In this document: piece after piece, positions 10,968-19,982 of the stretch
Position numbering within the stretch: the first letter of the stretch is position 1
Layout of the letters: each line of letters starts with the position of its first letter
Assembly (NCBI RefSeq): GCF_011326735.1
Contig: NZ_JAANCN010000008.1
Coordinates: 93,726 to 157,725, forward strand
Reading direction: 5' to 3'
Source: Phycicoccus endophyticus
GTDB lineage: Bacteria > Actinomycetota > Actinomycetes > Actinomycetales > Dermatophilaceae
Length of the DNA: 64,000 bases
Program-made: the position numbers and the translations under genes
Notes under the pieces: generated by a model
Database searches by the model: none
Told to the model about the DNA's origin: nothing
Seen by the model: the letters and a program-made list of their open reading frames with translations, nothing else

Positions 10968-11741
10968 ATGACCGCACCGGTGCTCCCGCTCGCCCGCCAC
11001 CTCGAGGGTCTCCAGGAGGCCACGGCACGGCTCGCCACCTGGTCGCTCGAGGCCGGGCTGGAGTCCCCCGTGCCGCCGTGCCCGGGGTGGCGGGTCCGCG
11101 ACCTCCTCGAGCACCAGGGCATGGTCCATCGCTGGGCGCTCGCGATGCTGCGCGGAGGCGACCCGCGCGTCGTGGGCATCGAGGCCACCGCGCAGGAGGC
11201 GCACGCCGCCCCCGACCCGGTGTCCTGGCTGCGCGCCGGGGCCGCCGAGATGCTGGCCACGCTCCGGTCGCTGCCCGATGACGCGCCCGGCTCCACCTTC
11301 CTCGTGGACGCCCCTGCGGCCCGCCTGTTCTGGGCCCGGCGACAGCACCACGAGACGACCATCCACGCCCTCGACGCACTCGCCGCCCGGACCGGGTCCG
11401 CCGCGACGGCGAGGGACGCCTGGTTCGGTGCCGACGTCGCCGTGGACGGCGTCGACGAGCTGCTCGTCGGCTTCTGGCAGCGCCCGGGCCGGGGGCCGCG
11501 GGCGGCCGGCGCCCCCTACCGCGCCCTCGTCGAGACCCGCGAGGGCGCTCGCTGGCTGCTCGACGTGGGCACCGACTCGCTCACGACCCGGCGGCTCGCC
11601 GCCGACGAGACCGCCCCGGCGGTGCCCACCCTCTCCGGAGCGGCGACCGACGTCCACCTCGCGCTGTGGAACCGCGGCGGAGCGCCCGACGACGAGGCCG
11701 GGCTGCTGCCCGCCTGGCGCGAGCGGGGAGCCGTGCGCTGA
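10968..11741 (+). CDS. Mycothiol-dependent maleylpyruvate isomerase-like (MDMPI/DinB fold) protein
   Basis: Belongs to the MDMPI_N family of DinB-fold metalloproteins, many of which use mycothiol as thiol cofactor. The 257-residue protein shows the usual N-terminal PCPGWRVRDLLEHQGMVHRW with zinc-binding histidine, and a second histidine cluster in RRQHHETTIHALDALAAR near residue 125-140; a C-terminal SCP2-like half follows (TPTLSGAATDVHLALW region). Such proteins are abundant in actinobacteria and most have unknown substrates, so maleylpyruvate should not be taken literally. The ATG is preceded at six bases by CACACT, a weak leaderless -10 box. It is convergent with the small membrane protein gene at 11766. 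Confidence 0.82.
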   Translation: MTAPVLPLARHLEGLQEATARLATWSLEAGLESPVPPCPGWRVRDLLEHQGMVHRWALAMLRGGDPRVVGIEATAQEAHAAPDPVSWLRAGAAEMLATLRSLPDDAPGSTFLVDAPAARLFWARRQHHETTIHALDALAARTGSAATARDAWFGADVAVDGVDELLVGFWQRPGRGPRAAGAPYRALVETREGARWLLDVGTDSLTTRRLAADETAPAVPTLSGAATDVHLALWNRGGAPDDEAGLLPAWRERGAVR

Positions 11742-11765
11742 CCGGCCGCGGCGAGGCCGGGCGGC

Positions 11766-12056
11766 TCAGCTCTCGGCGCGGCGACGCTTGCGGGGCGCCG
11801 GGCGGGTCGGGTCGTCGCCGACGTGCTCGACGTCCTCGGGGACGACGATCGGCTTCAGCCGGGCCCAGGCGACGAAGGCGACCCCGACGACGAGGAGCGC
11901 CAGGCCCGCCCAGAGGTTGGCGTTGACGCCCTCGGTCTTGTCGGTCTCGGGGTCGGCCAGGAGCCCCATGAGGGTCAGGATCACCCCGTAGATCGCGAGC
12001 AGCGCGCCGATGACGTTGCGGATGTCGAAGGCGCCGGCCTTGTGGTTGTCTGCCAT
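11766..12056 (-). CDS. Small two-helix membrane protein downstream of symporter
   Basis: A 96-residue hypothetical membrane protein. Two hydrophobic segments are clear: VIGALLAIYGVILTLMGLLA near residues 15-34 and LWAGLALLVVGVAFVAWARL near residues 48-67; the tail is basic and Arg-rich (TRPAPRKRRRAES). A GGGAG ribosome-binding site precedes the ATG by about eight bases. It begins 14 bases after the stop of the SSS symporter, so it is almost certainly in the same operon and may be an accessory or stabilising partner of it. I do not recognise a named function. Confidence 0.8.
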   Translation of the reverse strand: MADNHKAGAFDIRNVIGALLAIYGVILTLMGLLADPETDKTEGVNANLWAGLALLVVGVAFVAWARLKPIVVPEDVEHVGDDPTRPAPRKRRRAES

Positions 12057-12070
12057 GACTGGGCTCCCGG

Positions 12071-13864
12071 TCAGAAGAGGACGTTGAGGACGGTGACCAT
12101 GGCGAGCGCGATGAGCGCGAGCGGGATGGTCCGCCGGAACCACGGGTGCGACGCCTCGTCGGGGTCGACGAGGTCCTCCCGGGGGGTCTCGGAGTAGACC
12201 AGGCCCTTCAGCTCGGACGCCGGTTTCGGCTCCGTCACCGTCGTGACCAGGACGGACACGACGATGTCGACGACGAAGGCCGTCGAGGCCGCGACGAACG
12301 CCGCCCCCTGCCCGCTCAGCGGGATGACCCCGACGCTCGCCCCGCCGAGGGAGTCCTCGCTGAGCACCGCGACGACGACCGCCGAGACGGTACCGAGGAC
12401 GAGGCCGGTCCAGCCCGCCGTCGGGGTCATCCGCTTCCAGAACATGCCGAGGATGAAGGTGGCGAACAGCGGCGCGTTGAAGAACCCGAACAACGTCTGG
12501 AGGTAGTCCATGATGTTGCCGAACGACGACGCGACGAGGGCCGTGAAGATCGCCACGACGGTCGCGGCGACGGTCGCCAGCCGCCCGATCCGCAGGTAGT
12601 AGTCGTCGCTGCGGTCCTTGCGGATGTACCGCTCCCACAGGTCGTAGCTGAAGACCGTGTTGAACGCGGAGATGTTGGCCGCCATGCCCGCCATGAACGC
12701 CGCGAGCAGGCCCGTGATGGCCAGGCCGAGCAGGCCGTTGGGCAGGAGGTCGCGCATGAGGTAGAGCAGCGCGTCGTTGTACTTCACCCCCGTGCCGGAG
12801 GCGCCCCCTGGGGGTGCCTCACCGTTCTTCAGGCGCATGATCGGCTCGGCGAGGACTGCCGCGATCATCCCCGGGAAGATCGTGAGGAACGGGATGAACA
12901 TCTTGGGGAAGGCGCCGATGATCGGGGTCTTGCGGGCCGCCGAGATCGACTCCGAGGCCATCGCCCGCTGGACCTCGACGAAGTTCGTCGTCCAGTAGCC
13001 GAAGGAGAGGACGAACCCGAGGCCGAAGACGATGCCGATGACGGACAGGACAGGGTTGTCGAAGCCCGAGAGCGCCTGGCCGGGCCAGGAGTGCAGCTGC
13101 TGCTCCGCCGGGGCGACCTCCGCCTTCGCGGGCGCGTTCGCGGCGAACTCGGTGATCTTCTCCTTCAGGCCGCCGTACCCGCCGACCCGGTGCAGCCCGA
13201 TGAGGGTGAGCGGCAGCAGGCTCGCGACGATGACGAAGAACTGCAGCACCTCGTTGTAGATCGCCGCGGAGAGCCCGCCGAGGGTGATGTAGGACAGCAC
13301 GATCGCCGCGGCGACGATGAGGGCGACCCACAGCGGCCAGCCGAGGAGGGCGTGGACGATCGAGCCGAGCAGGTAGAGGTTGACGCCGGCGATGAGCAGC
13401 TGGGCCACCGCGAAGGACAGCGCGTTGACCAGGTGGGCGCCGGTGCCGAACCGGCGGAACATGAACTCCGGCACCGAGCGGACCTTGGAGCCGTAGTAGA
13501 AGGGCATCATCACGACGCCGAGGAAGAGCATCGCCGGGATCGCGCCGACCCAGAAGTAGTGGACGGCCGGGAGGCCGAACTCCGCCCCGTTCGCGCTCAT
13601 CCCCATGATCTCGACCGCGCCGAGGTTCGCCGAGATGAACGCGAGCCCGGTCACCCACGCCGGCAGCGCACGGCCGGAGAGGAAGAAGTCGACCGAGTCC
13701 GACACCGACCGCCGGGCCAGGAGCCCGATGCCGAGGACGAAGCCGAAGTAGACGACGAGGATGAGGTAGTCGACGGGACCGGCGTCGATGAGCGTCTCGG
13801 CGGCCGGTACCGCCGCCCTCGCCCCCTCGACCAGTGCCTGTGCACCTGCTGCGACCACGGCCAC
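12071..13864 (-). CDS. SSS-family sodium:solute symporter (SGLT-like)
   Basis: Sodium-coupled solute importer of about 597 residues with some 14 membrane segments. Family features include YLILVVYFGFVLGIGLLARR, FFLSGRALPAWVTGLAFIS and SANLGAVEIMGMSANGAEFG; the general pattern resembles the sugar/inositol (SGLT) branch rather than the acetate branch represented twice elsewhere in this window. There is no ATG in a sensible place; I place the start at GTG 13864, with GAGGAG about six bases upstream, and a tandem GTG at 13867 is equally possible. Upstream in-frame sequence extends into the ABC gene and is not coding in this frame. It forms a two-gene operon with the small membrane protein that follows. 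Confidence 0.88.
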   Translation of the reverse strand: MAVVAAGAQALVEGARAAVPAAETLIDAGPVDYLILVVYFGFVLGIGLLARRSVSDSVDFFLSGRALPAWVTGLAFISANLGAVEIMGMSANGAEFGLPAVHYFWVGAIPAMLFLGVVMMPFYYGSKVRSVPEFMFRRFGTGAHLVNALSFAVAQLLIAGVNLYLLGSIVHALLGWPLWVALIVAAAIVLSYITLGGLSAAIYNEVLQFFVIVASLLPLTLIGLHRVGGYGGLKEKITEFAANAPAKAEVAPAEQQLHSWPGQALSGFDNPVLSVIGIVFGLGFVLSFGYWTTNFVEVQRAMASESISAARKTPIIGAFPKMFIPFLTIFPGMIAAVLAEPIMRLKNGEAPPGGASGTGVKYNDALLYLMRDLLPNGLLGLAITGLLAAFMAGMAANISAFNTVFSYDLWERYIRKDRSDDYYLRIGRLATVAATVVAIFTALVASSFGNIMDYLQTLFGFFNAPLFATFILGMFWKRMTPTAGWTGLVLGTVSAVVVAVLSEDSLGGASVGVIPLSGQGAAFVAASTAFVVDIVVSVLVTTVTEPKPASELKGLVYSETPREDLVDPDEASHPWFRRTIPLALIALAMVTVLNVLF

Positions 13865-13976
13865 CACCAGCTCCTCGTCGAGGGTCGACGCCGGGGCCGG
13901 CGCCGACCGCCACGCTAACGCCTCCCGGGCGCTCGCGGCCCACGAGGGGCCGACCCGGTTGCCGCGAAGCCCGAGG

Positions 13977-16016
13977 TCAGCCCGCTGAGGGGGCTCCCGC
14001 CGGACCGGCGGGGGCCGCGGCCAGGTCCTCGTCCTCGTCGGCGACGGCACCGGCGAACTGTGCCGCGTGCAGCCGGGCGAACGCGCCGCCGGCGGCGAGC
14101 AGCTCGGCGTGCGTGCCGCGCTCGACGATGCGCCCCTCCTCCATGACGAGGATGAGGTCGGCGTCGCGGATGGTCGAGAGCCGGTGGGCGATGACGAAGC
14201 TCGTCCGGTCGGTGCGCAGCGCGGCCATCGCCTGCTGGACGAGCAGCTCGGTGCGGGTGTCGACCGAGCTCGTCGCCTCGTCGAGGATGAGCAGCGAGGG
14301 GTCGGCGAGGAAGGCGCGGGCGATGGTGACGAGCTGCCGCTCCCCCGCGCTGAGGTTGTCGGCCTCGGCGTTGAGCACGGTGTCGTAGCCGTCCGGCAGC
14401 GAGTGGACGAAGCGGTCGACGTAGGTCGCGCGAGCCGCCTCGAGGATCTCCTCCTCGCTCGCCGAGGGCCGACCGTAGGCGATGTTGTCCCGGATCGTCC
14501 CCGCGAACAGCCAGGTGTCCTGGAGGACCATCCCGGTGCGGGAGCGCAGGTCGTGCCGCGTGAGGTCACGGATGTCGACGCCGTCGAGGGTGATCCGCCC
14601 GCCGTCGAGCTCGTAGAAGCGCATGACGAGGTTGACGAGCGTCGTCTTGCCGGCGCCGGTCGGCCCGACGATCGCCACCGTCTGCCCGGGCTCGACCTCG
14701 AGGTCGAGGTGCTCGATGAGCGGCGTGCCGGAGGTGTAGGAGAACGAGACGTCCTCGAAGGCCACCCGGCCGCGCGGGTCCTCGATCCGGGCGGGTGTGC
14801 CGGAGTCGGGCTCCTGGAGCGGGGCGTCGAGCACCTCGAAGACGCGCTCGGCCGAGGCCACCCCGCTCTGGACGAGGTTGGCCATCGAGGCCACCTGGGT
14901 CAGCGGCTGGGTGAACTGGCGCGAGTACTGGATGAACGCCTGGACGTCGCCGAGGCTCATCGACCCCGAGGCCACGCGCAGCCCGCCGACGACGGCGACG
15001 GCGACGTAGTTGAGGTTCCCGATGAACATCAGCGTCGGCATGATGACCCCGCTGATGAACTGGGCGCGGAAGCTCGCGTGGTGGAGGGCGTCGTTGCGCT
15101 GGGCGAACTCGTGCCCGACCTCCTCGCGACGGCCGAAGACCGTGACGAGCTCGTGCCCGGTGAAGGTCTCCTCGACGACCGAGTTGACCTCCCCCGTGCT
15201 CCTCCACTGCTGCACGAAGTGCTTCTGCGAGCGCTTGCCGATGGCGCCGGTGACGACGACGGTCAGCGGGATCGTCACGAGGGCGATGACCGCGAGCAGG
15301 GGGGAGATGTAGACCATCATCGCGATCATCGCGACGACGGTGAGCAACGAGGTCACGAGCTGGCTCAGGGTCTGCTGGAGGCTCTGGGCCACGTTGTCGA
15401 TGTCGTTGGTGACCCGGCTGAGCAGCTCGCCTCGCGGCTGGCCGTCGAAGTAGGGCAGCGGCAGCCGGTTGAGGGTGTCCTCGACGTCCCGGCGCAGGCG
15501 GAAGACGGTCCGGTTCACCGCTCCGACGAGCAGCCGGCCCTGGACGAGCTGGAGCGCTGCGGCGACGAGGTAGATGCCGAGGACGACGAGCAGCACCCGC
15601 CCGACGGCGCCGAAGTCGATCCCCTGCCCGGGGACGACGTGCTCCATCGCGGCGAGGACGTCCGCGACCCGGCCCTCGCCTCGCGCCCGCAGCGCGGCCA
15701 CGGCCTGCTCCTGGGTGACGCCGGCGGGGATCTGGCGCCCGAAGACGCCCGCGAAGATCAGGTCGGTGGCCCGGCCGAGGACCTTGGGGCCGACGGCGTT
15801 GAGCACCACGGAGCACAGGGCGAGCACGAGGGCGCCGACGACCACCGGGCGCTCCGGACGCAGCAGGCGCAGCACCCGCCGGGCCGAGGGGCCGAAGTTC
15901 TGGGACTTCTCCGTCGGGGTGCCGATCTGGGCGTGCGGTGGCCCGCCGCGCCGGACGCCGGCCGGACCGCGCCGGTCCTCGGCCGCCTTCTCCTCGGCCG
16001 ACTTCAGCTCGCTCAT
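13977..16016 (-). CDS. Heterodimeric ABC exporter subunit with consensus Walker B, odd signature
   Basis: Type IV ABC exporter half-transporter of 679 residues: cytoplasmic N-terminus, six-helix membrane domain (starting near VVVGALVLALCSVVLNAVG), then ATPase domain. Walker A is GPTGAGKT, Walker B LLILDEATSSVD with the catalytic glutamate present, and the H-loop VIAHRLSTIRDAD. The ABC signature, however, reads NLSAGERQ instead of LSGGQ. The ATG at 16016 overlaps the stop of the partner gene by four bases. Together with the upstream subunit it should form one consensus and one degenerate ATP site, as in BmrCD/TM287-288-type multidrug exporters. The substrate is unknown; the TetR regulator argues for a drug or lipid. 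Confidence 0.93.
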   Translation of the reverse strand: MSELKSAEEKAAEDRRGPAGVRRGGPPHAQIGTPTEKSQNFGPSARRVLRLLRPERPVVVGALVLALCSVVLNAVGPKVLGRATDLIFAGVFGRQIPAGVTQEQAVAALRARGEGRVADVLAAMEHVVPGQGIDFGAVGRVLLVVLGIYLVAAALQLVQGRLLVGAVNRTVFRLRRDVEDTLNRLPLPYFDGQPRGELLSRVTNDIDNVAQSLQQTLSQLVTSLLTVVAMIAMMVYISPLLAVIALVTIPLTVVVTGAIGKRSQKHFVQQWRSTGEVNSVVEETFTGHELVTVFGRREEVGHEFAQRNDALHHASFRAQFISGVIMPTLMFIGNLNYVAVAVVGGLRVASGSMSLGDVQAFIQYSRQFTQPLTQVASMANLVQSGVASAERVFEVLDAPLQEPDSGTPARIEDPRGRVAFEDVSFSYTSGTPLIEHLDLEVEPGQTVAIVGPTGAGKTTLVNLVMRFYELDGGRITLDGVDIRDLTRHDLRSRTGMVLQDTWLFAGTIRDNIAYGRPSASEEEILEAARATYVDRFVHSLPDGYDTVLNAEADNLSAGERQLVTIARAFLADPSLLILDEATSSVDTRTELLVQQAMAALRTDRTSFVIAHRLSTIRDADLILVMEEGRIVERGTHAELLAAGGAFARLHAAQFAGAVADEDEDLAAAPAGPAGAPSAG

Positions 16017-17746
16017 GCGACCTCCTCCACGCTCTCCTGGCTCTGGACGATCTCCCGGTAGGTCGGGCAGGTCTCGAGCAGCTCCTCGTGGGTCCCGACC
16101 CCCACGACCGCGCCGTCGTCGAGGACGACGACCTGGTCGACGTGGCGGATGCTCGAGACCCGCTGCGCGACGACGAGCACCGTGGCCTCGCGCGTCATCG
16201 GCCGCAGGGCGGCCTGCAGCCGGGCGTCGGTCGCGACGTCGAGCGCGGAGAAGGCGTCGTCGAAGAGGTAGACGGCGGGGCGCCGCACGAGCGCCCGGGC
16301 GATGGCCAGCCGCTGACGCTGGCCACCGCTGACGTTCGTCCCACCCTGCGCGATCGGCGCCTCCAGCCCCCCGGGCATGGCCCGCACGAAGTCCTCGGCC
16401 TGGGCGACCCGCAGGGCCTCCCACAGCTGCTCGTCGGTGGCCTCGGCGTCGCCGTGGCGCAGGTTGCTCGCCACGGTGCCGCTGAACAGGTAGGGCCGCT
16501 GGGGGACCAGCCCGATCCGCGACCACAGGTCCTCCGGGTCGGCGTCCCGGACGTCCACGCCCCCGAGGAGGACCGCTCCGGCGGTGACGTCGTGCAGCCG
16601 GGGCACGAGGCCGACGAGGGTGGTCTTCCCGGCACCGGTCGAGCCGACGACCGCGGTCGTCGTCCCGGGACGGGCGAGGAAGGAGACCTCGCGCAGCACC
16701 GGCTCCTCGGCACCGGGGTAGGCGAAGGTCGCCCCCCGCAGCTCGACCCCGAGCGGGCCCGCGAGCAGGGGGACGGGGTCGGCCGGCGGGTGGACCGAGC
16801 TGGTGGTCTCGAGGACCTCCTGGATGCGGCCGGCCGAGACCGAGGCGCGCGGCACCATCATCGACATGAAGGTCGCCATCATCACCGACATGAGGATCTG
16901 GATCAGGTAGGACATGAACGCGGTGAGCGCGCCGACCTCCATCTCCCCCGCGTCGATGCGCATCGCGCCGAACCACAGGACGGCGACGGTCGAGGCGTTG
17001 AAGATCACCATGACGATGGGGAACGCGAGCGCCATGAGCCGGCCGACCGCGACCGCGGTCCCGGTGTAGACCCGGTTGGCCTCGGCGAAGCGCTCCCGCT
17101 CGACGTCCTCGCGGACGAAGGCGCGCACGACGCGGATGCCGGTGATCTGCTCGCGCAGGATGCGGTTGACGGTGTCGACGGCCTGCTGCATCGCGCGGAA
17201 GTGCGGGATCATCCGGCTGATGACGATGCCGACCGACACCCCGAGCAGGGGCACGGCGACGGCGACGAGCCAGGACAGGCCGACGTCCTCGCGCAGCGCC
17301 ATGACGATGCCGCCGACCATCATGATCGGCGCCGAGACCATGACGGCCAGGGCCATGTAGACGACCTGCTGCACCTGGGTGACGTCGTTGGTCGAGCGGC
17401 TGATCAGCGTCGGGGCGCCGAACGCGGAGACCTCCCGGGCCGAGAAGGACCCGACGCGCGCGAAGACCGCGGCCCGCACGTCGCGGCCGAGGGAGGCGGC
17501 GGTGAGCGCCGCGATCCGGGTCGCCCCGATGGTCGCGAGCACCTGGAGCAGCGAGACCCCGAGCATCCACAGCCCGGCGGTGAGGATGAACCCGGTGTCG
17601 CCGACGGCCACACCCTCGTCGATGATCCGCCCGTTGAGGCTCGGCAGGTACAGCGAGGCGAGGGTCCCGAGGAGCTGGAGGACCAGGAGGAGGACGAGCA
17701 CGGCCGCGTACGGCCGCAGGTGGGTGCGCACGAGGCGGATCAGCAT
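16013..17746 (-). CDS. Heterodimeric ABC exporter subunit with degenerate Walker B
   Basis: Partner half-transporter, 577 residues, six membrane helices (first LRPYAAVLVLLLVLQLLGTL) followed by an ATPase domain. Walker A is GSTGAGKT and the signature is the consensus NVSGGQRQRLAIAR, but the Walker B motif VYLFDDAFSALD has aspartate where the catalytic glutamate belongs. That is the mark of the degenerate subunit in heterodimeric ABC exporters. It overlaps the TetR gene by seven bases upstream and the second subunit by four bases downstream, giving a tightly coupled three-gene operon under control of the operator at 18353-18370. Confidence in the exporter class is high; the cargo is not known. 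Confidence 0.93.
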   Translation of the reverse strand: MLIRLVRTHLRPYAAVLVLLLVLQLLGTLASLYLPSLNGRIIDEGVAVGDTGFILTAGLWMLGVSLLQVLATIGATRIAALTAASLGRDVRAAVFARVGSFSAREVSAFGAPTLISRSTNDVTQVQQVVYMALAVMVSAPIMMVGGIVMALREDVGLSWLVAVAVPLLGVSVGIVISRMIPHFRAMQQAVDTVNRILREQITGIRVVRAFVREDVERERFAEANRVYTGTAVAVGRLMALAFPIVMVIFNASTVAVLWFGAMRIDAGEMEVGALTAFMSYLIQILMSVMMATFMSMMVPRASVSAGRIQEVLETTSSVHPPADPVPLLAGPLGVELRGATFAYPGAEEPVLREVSFLARPGTTTAVVGSTGAGKTTLVGLVPRLHDVTAGAVLLGGVDVRDADPEDLWSRIGLVPQRPYLFSGTVASNLRHGDAEATDEQLWEALRVAQAEDFVRAMPGGLEAPIAQGGTNVSGGQRQRLAIARALVRRPAVYLFDDAFSALDVATDARLQAALRPMTREATVLVVAQRVSSIRHVDQVVVLDDGAVVGVGTHEELLETCPTYREIVQSQESVEEVA

Positions 17747-18336
17747 GGGCGGGCCTTCCGGACGCCGTCGAGGACGACGGAGACGATCTCCTCCGCGGGC
17801 ATGGCGCGGCCGGAGAGCATGGGGTGGGAGCTGGCGAGGGTGAGGTGGGAGAGGATGGTGACGACCTCCTGGGCCGGGTAGCGCAGGTGCTCGGCGTCGG
17901 GCCCGACGAGGTCGACCAAGGCGGCGTCGACGGCCGGGTCCCGCATGGCACGCGGGCCCGGGGGACCCGTCCGGGGCGGCGGGTGCGGAAGGGCCCCGCT
18001 CGCGGCGAGGGTCGACATCAGGCCGATGGCCCGCTCGAGGTAGCGCTGCAGGGCGGCCACCGCCGCCGTGAGGCGAGCGTCGAGGGAGTGCTCGGCGGCG
18101 ACCCCGCGCAGCTCGGCGACGAGCGTCGTCGTGTCGAACACCGCTGTCGCGCAGGACTTGATGAGCTCGTCCTTGGTGCCGAAAGCGCGAAAGACGGTGC
18201 CCTCGGCGATGCCTGCCGCGTCGGCGACCTGCTTGGTGGTCAGCCCGGCACCGTGCTCGCGCAGCAGCGGCACGGTGGCCTCGATGATGGCCGCGCGACG
18301 GTCATGGGGGCTCATGGCGGGGGCGCGGGGGGTCAC
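17740..18336 (-). CDS. TetR-family regulator of the ABC exporter operon
   Basis: About 198 residues. The N-terminal helix-turn-helix reads LTTKQVADAAGIAEGTVFRA followed by FGTKDELIKSC, the usual TetR form; the C-terminal ligand domain is not recognisable further. I place the start at GTG 18336, eight bases after the TACAGT -10 box, as a near-leaderless message; the ATG at 18315 is the alternative and would give 191 residues. The gene is first in an operon with the two exporter subunits and overlaps the next by seven bases. The near-perfect palindrome inside its own promoter predicts autorepression that is relieved by an exporter substrate. Confidence 0.9.
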   Translation of the reverse strand: MTPRAPAMSPHDRRAAIIEATVPLLREHGAGLTTKQVADAAGIAEGTVFRAFGTKDELIKSCATAVFDTTTLVAELRGVAAEHSLDARLTAAVAALQRYLERAIGLMSTLAASGALPHPPPRTGPPGPRAMRDPAVDAALVDLVGPDAEHLRYPAQEVVTILSHLTLASSHPMLSGRAMPAEEIVSVVLDGVRKARPC

Positions 18337-18344
18337 GGTCCCCC

Positions 18345-18373
18345 ACTGTAGATGAGTGAGCACTCACTCACAA
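18345..18373 (-). promoter_or_regulatory. TetR/ABC operon promoter with TetR operator
   Basis: On the minus strand TTGTGA (18368-18373) and TACAGT (18345-18350) are 17 bases apart. The palindrome TGAGTGAG-CA-CTCACTCA (18353-18370) fills the spacer and matches the usual TetR-family operator style of AGTGAGTG-like arms. Confidence 0.75.
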
Positions 18374-18389
18374 ACGGGTTCCGCCCGGG

Positions 18390-19901
18390 TCAGCGGTCCT
18401 CGCGCACGAGCATGCCGTCGGCGACGACCCGACGCAGGAACCCGGTCGCCTCCTCGCGGGCGGCGTCCTCCTCGAGACCGAGCAGGCCGGCGATGGCCGC
18501 CGTCGCGGCGCGGGCGGTCAGCTCACCGTCGCACACCGAGACGAGCCCGGCGGTGAGCGTGCTGAGGACGACGTGCCGACGCAGCCCACCCCCCTGGCGC
18601 AGCAGGATGACCCGCGGGTCGTCCTCGCCGGGGACGCTGTGCCGCTCCTCGGTGACGTCCTCGGCGCGGCGCCACGCCACGTCGAGGAGGGCGTCGTCGT
18701 CGTGCTCGGCCAGCCACGTGCGCGCCTCGAGCCCGCGCAGCACCGCCGGCCCCATCGGCTGCTCGACCGGGCCGGGGACGTCGAGGAGGTCGCGGAACGG
18801 TGGCCGGTCGGTCCGCGGGCGCTGGAGGGTGAGCACGCCGAAGCCGATGACCTCGACGTCACGGGCGGCGAAGTCGTCGAGCCACGCGCCGTACATCGCG
18901 TTGAAGTCGGCGGTGCCCGGGTGGTGGCCGCCGTCGCGCGCCCAGGTCTCGGCGTACTCGGCCGGGTCCTGGACCTCCCGCTGGACGACCCAGGCGTCCA
19001 GCCCGGTCGGCTCGAGCCACTCCTGCACCCGGTCGGTCCAGGTGCCGCCCGGGGGGACCTCCCAGTTGCCGAGGATCTGGGCGACCCCGCCCGGCTCGAG
19101 GTGGGCGCCCACGCTGCGCACGAGGTCGCGGACGACGTCGTCGCCGCTGGCTCCGGCGTCGCGGTACTCGAAGAGCGGGACCGCGCCGGAGCGCGGGGTG
19201 ATGACGAAGGGCGGGTTGGACACGACGAGGTCGAAGCGGTCGCCCGCGACGGGGTCGAGCATCGAGCCGGAGCGCACCTGCCAGCTCAGGCCGTTGAGCG
19301 CGGCGTTGAAGCGGGCGTAGCCGAGGGCCCGCTCGGACAGGTCGGTGACGACGACCGTCTCGGCGTGGGCCCCGAGGTGCAGCGCCTGGACCCCGCAGCC
19401 GGTCCCGAGGTCGAGCGCGCGGGCGACCTGCGGGCGCGGGGTCCACGAGGCCAGCGTCGTCGAGGCGCCGCCGATGCCGAGGACGTGGTCGGGGCGCAGC
19501 GGCTCGCCCGTCGCGAGCTCGCCGAGGTCGGAGGCCACCCACCAGTCCTCGTCACCGGCGGCGTAGGGGCGCAGGTCGCACAGCGCGACGACGGCGTCGC
19601 CCTCGGGCGCCACGAGGCCGAGGGCGCTGGCCCCGGCGACCCCGAGCGTGGGCAGTGCGGCGGCGACCTCGGTGGCGTCGACGGGGTCGCCGAGGGTGAA
19701 CAGCCGCACGAGGGCGGCCACCGGCTCCTGGGAGGCGACGGTGACCCGCTGGGCCGGGAGCGCCTGGTCGCGCTCGAGGGCGCCGGCGGCCATCGGCCCG
19801 AGGAGGGCGGTGACGCCGGAGACGGTGAAGCCGCAGGAGGTCAGGTCCGCGCGCAGGCGGGCGAGCAGCGCCTCCTCGGCGCGGGGCGGGCTGGGGGTCA
19901 T
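18390..19901 (-). CDS. Class I SAM-dependent methyltransferase (PrmC-like core)
   Basis: A 503-residue protein with an N-terminal domain of about 150 residues (winged-helix-like, the DUF7059 type found in actinobacterial homologues) and a central Rossmann methyltransferase domain. SAM-binding motif I is ARALDLGTGCGVQALHL near residues 165-181, and the N-methylation motif IV is VSNPPFVITPRSG. NPPF/NPPY motifs are typical of enzymes that methylate amide nitrogens of proteins or exocyclic amines of nucleic acids, so a ribosomal or release-factor substrate is plausible but unproven. The C-terminal extension of about 150 residues is unassigned. Start ATG is leaderless, with TAGGCT (19909-19914) seven bases upstream. 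It runs alone between the TetR and hppA units. Confidence 0.85.
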   Translation of the reverse strand: MTPSPPRAEEALLARLRADLTSCGFTVSGVTALLGPMAAGALERDQALPAQRVTVASQEPVAALVRLFTLGDPVDATEVAAALPTLGVAGASALGLVAPEGDAVVALCDLRPYAAGDEDWWVASDLGELATGEPLRPDHVLGIGGASTTLASWTPRPQVARALDLGTGCGVQALHLGAHAETVVVTDLSERALGYARFNAALNGLSWQVRSGSMLDPVAGDRFDLVVSNPPFVITPRSGAVPLFEYRDAGASGDDVVRDLVRSVGAHLEPGGVAQILGNWEVPPGGTWTDRVQEWLEPTGLDAWVVQREVQDPAEYAETWARDGGHHPGTADFNAMYGAWLDDFAARDVEVIGFGVLTLQRPRTDRPPFRDLLDVPGPVEQPMGPAVLRGLEARTWLAEHDDDALLDVAWRRAEDVTEERHSVPGEDDPRVILLRQGGGLRRHVVLSTLTAGLVSVCDGELTARAATAAIAGLLGLEEDAAREEATGFLRRVVADGMLVREDR

Positions 19902-19908
19902 CGGGACG

Positions 19909-19914
19909 AGCCTA
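19909..19914 (-). promoter_or_regulatory. Leaderless -10 box for methyltransferase
   Basis: TAGGCT on the minus strand, seven bases from the ATG at 19901. Confidence 0.55.
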
Positions 19915-19982
19915 CGGGCGCCGGCGCCGACCCGTCCCGCGGGACCGCCGGAGGCGCCGGCGTCCGCCGTGGCGCGGTGGGC

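Noticed and set aside
14570..17951. Extension of the ABC subunit frame upstream to 17951
   Set aside because: The part upstream of 16016 is Arg/Pro-rich text out of frame with the partner ABC and TetR genes, which are the true coding frames.
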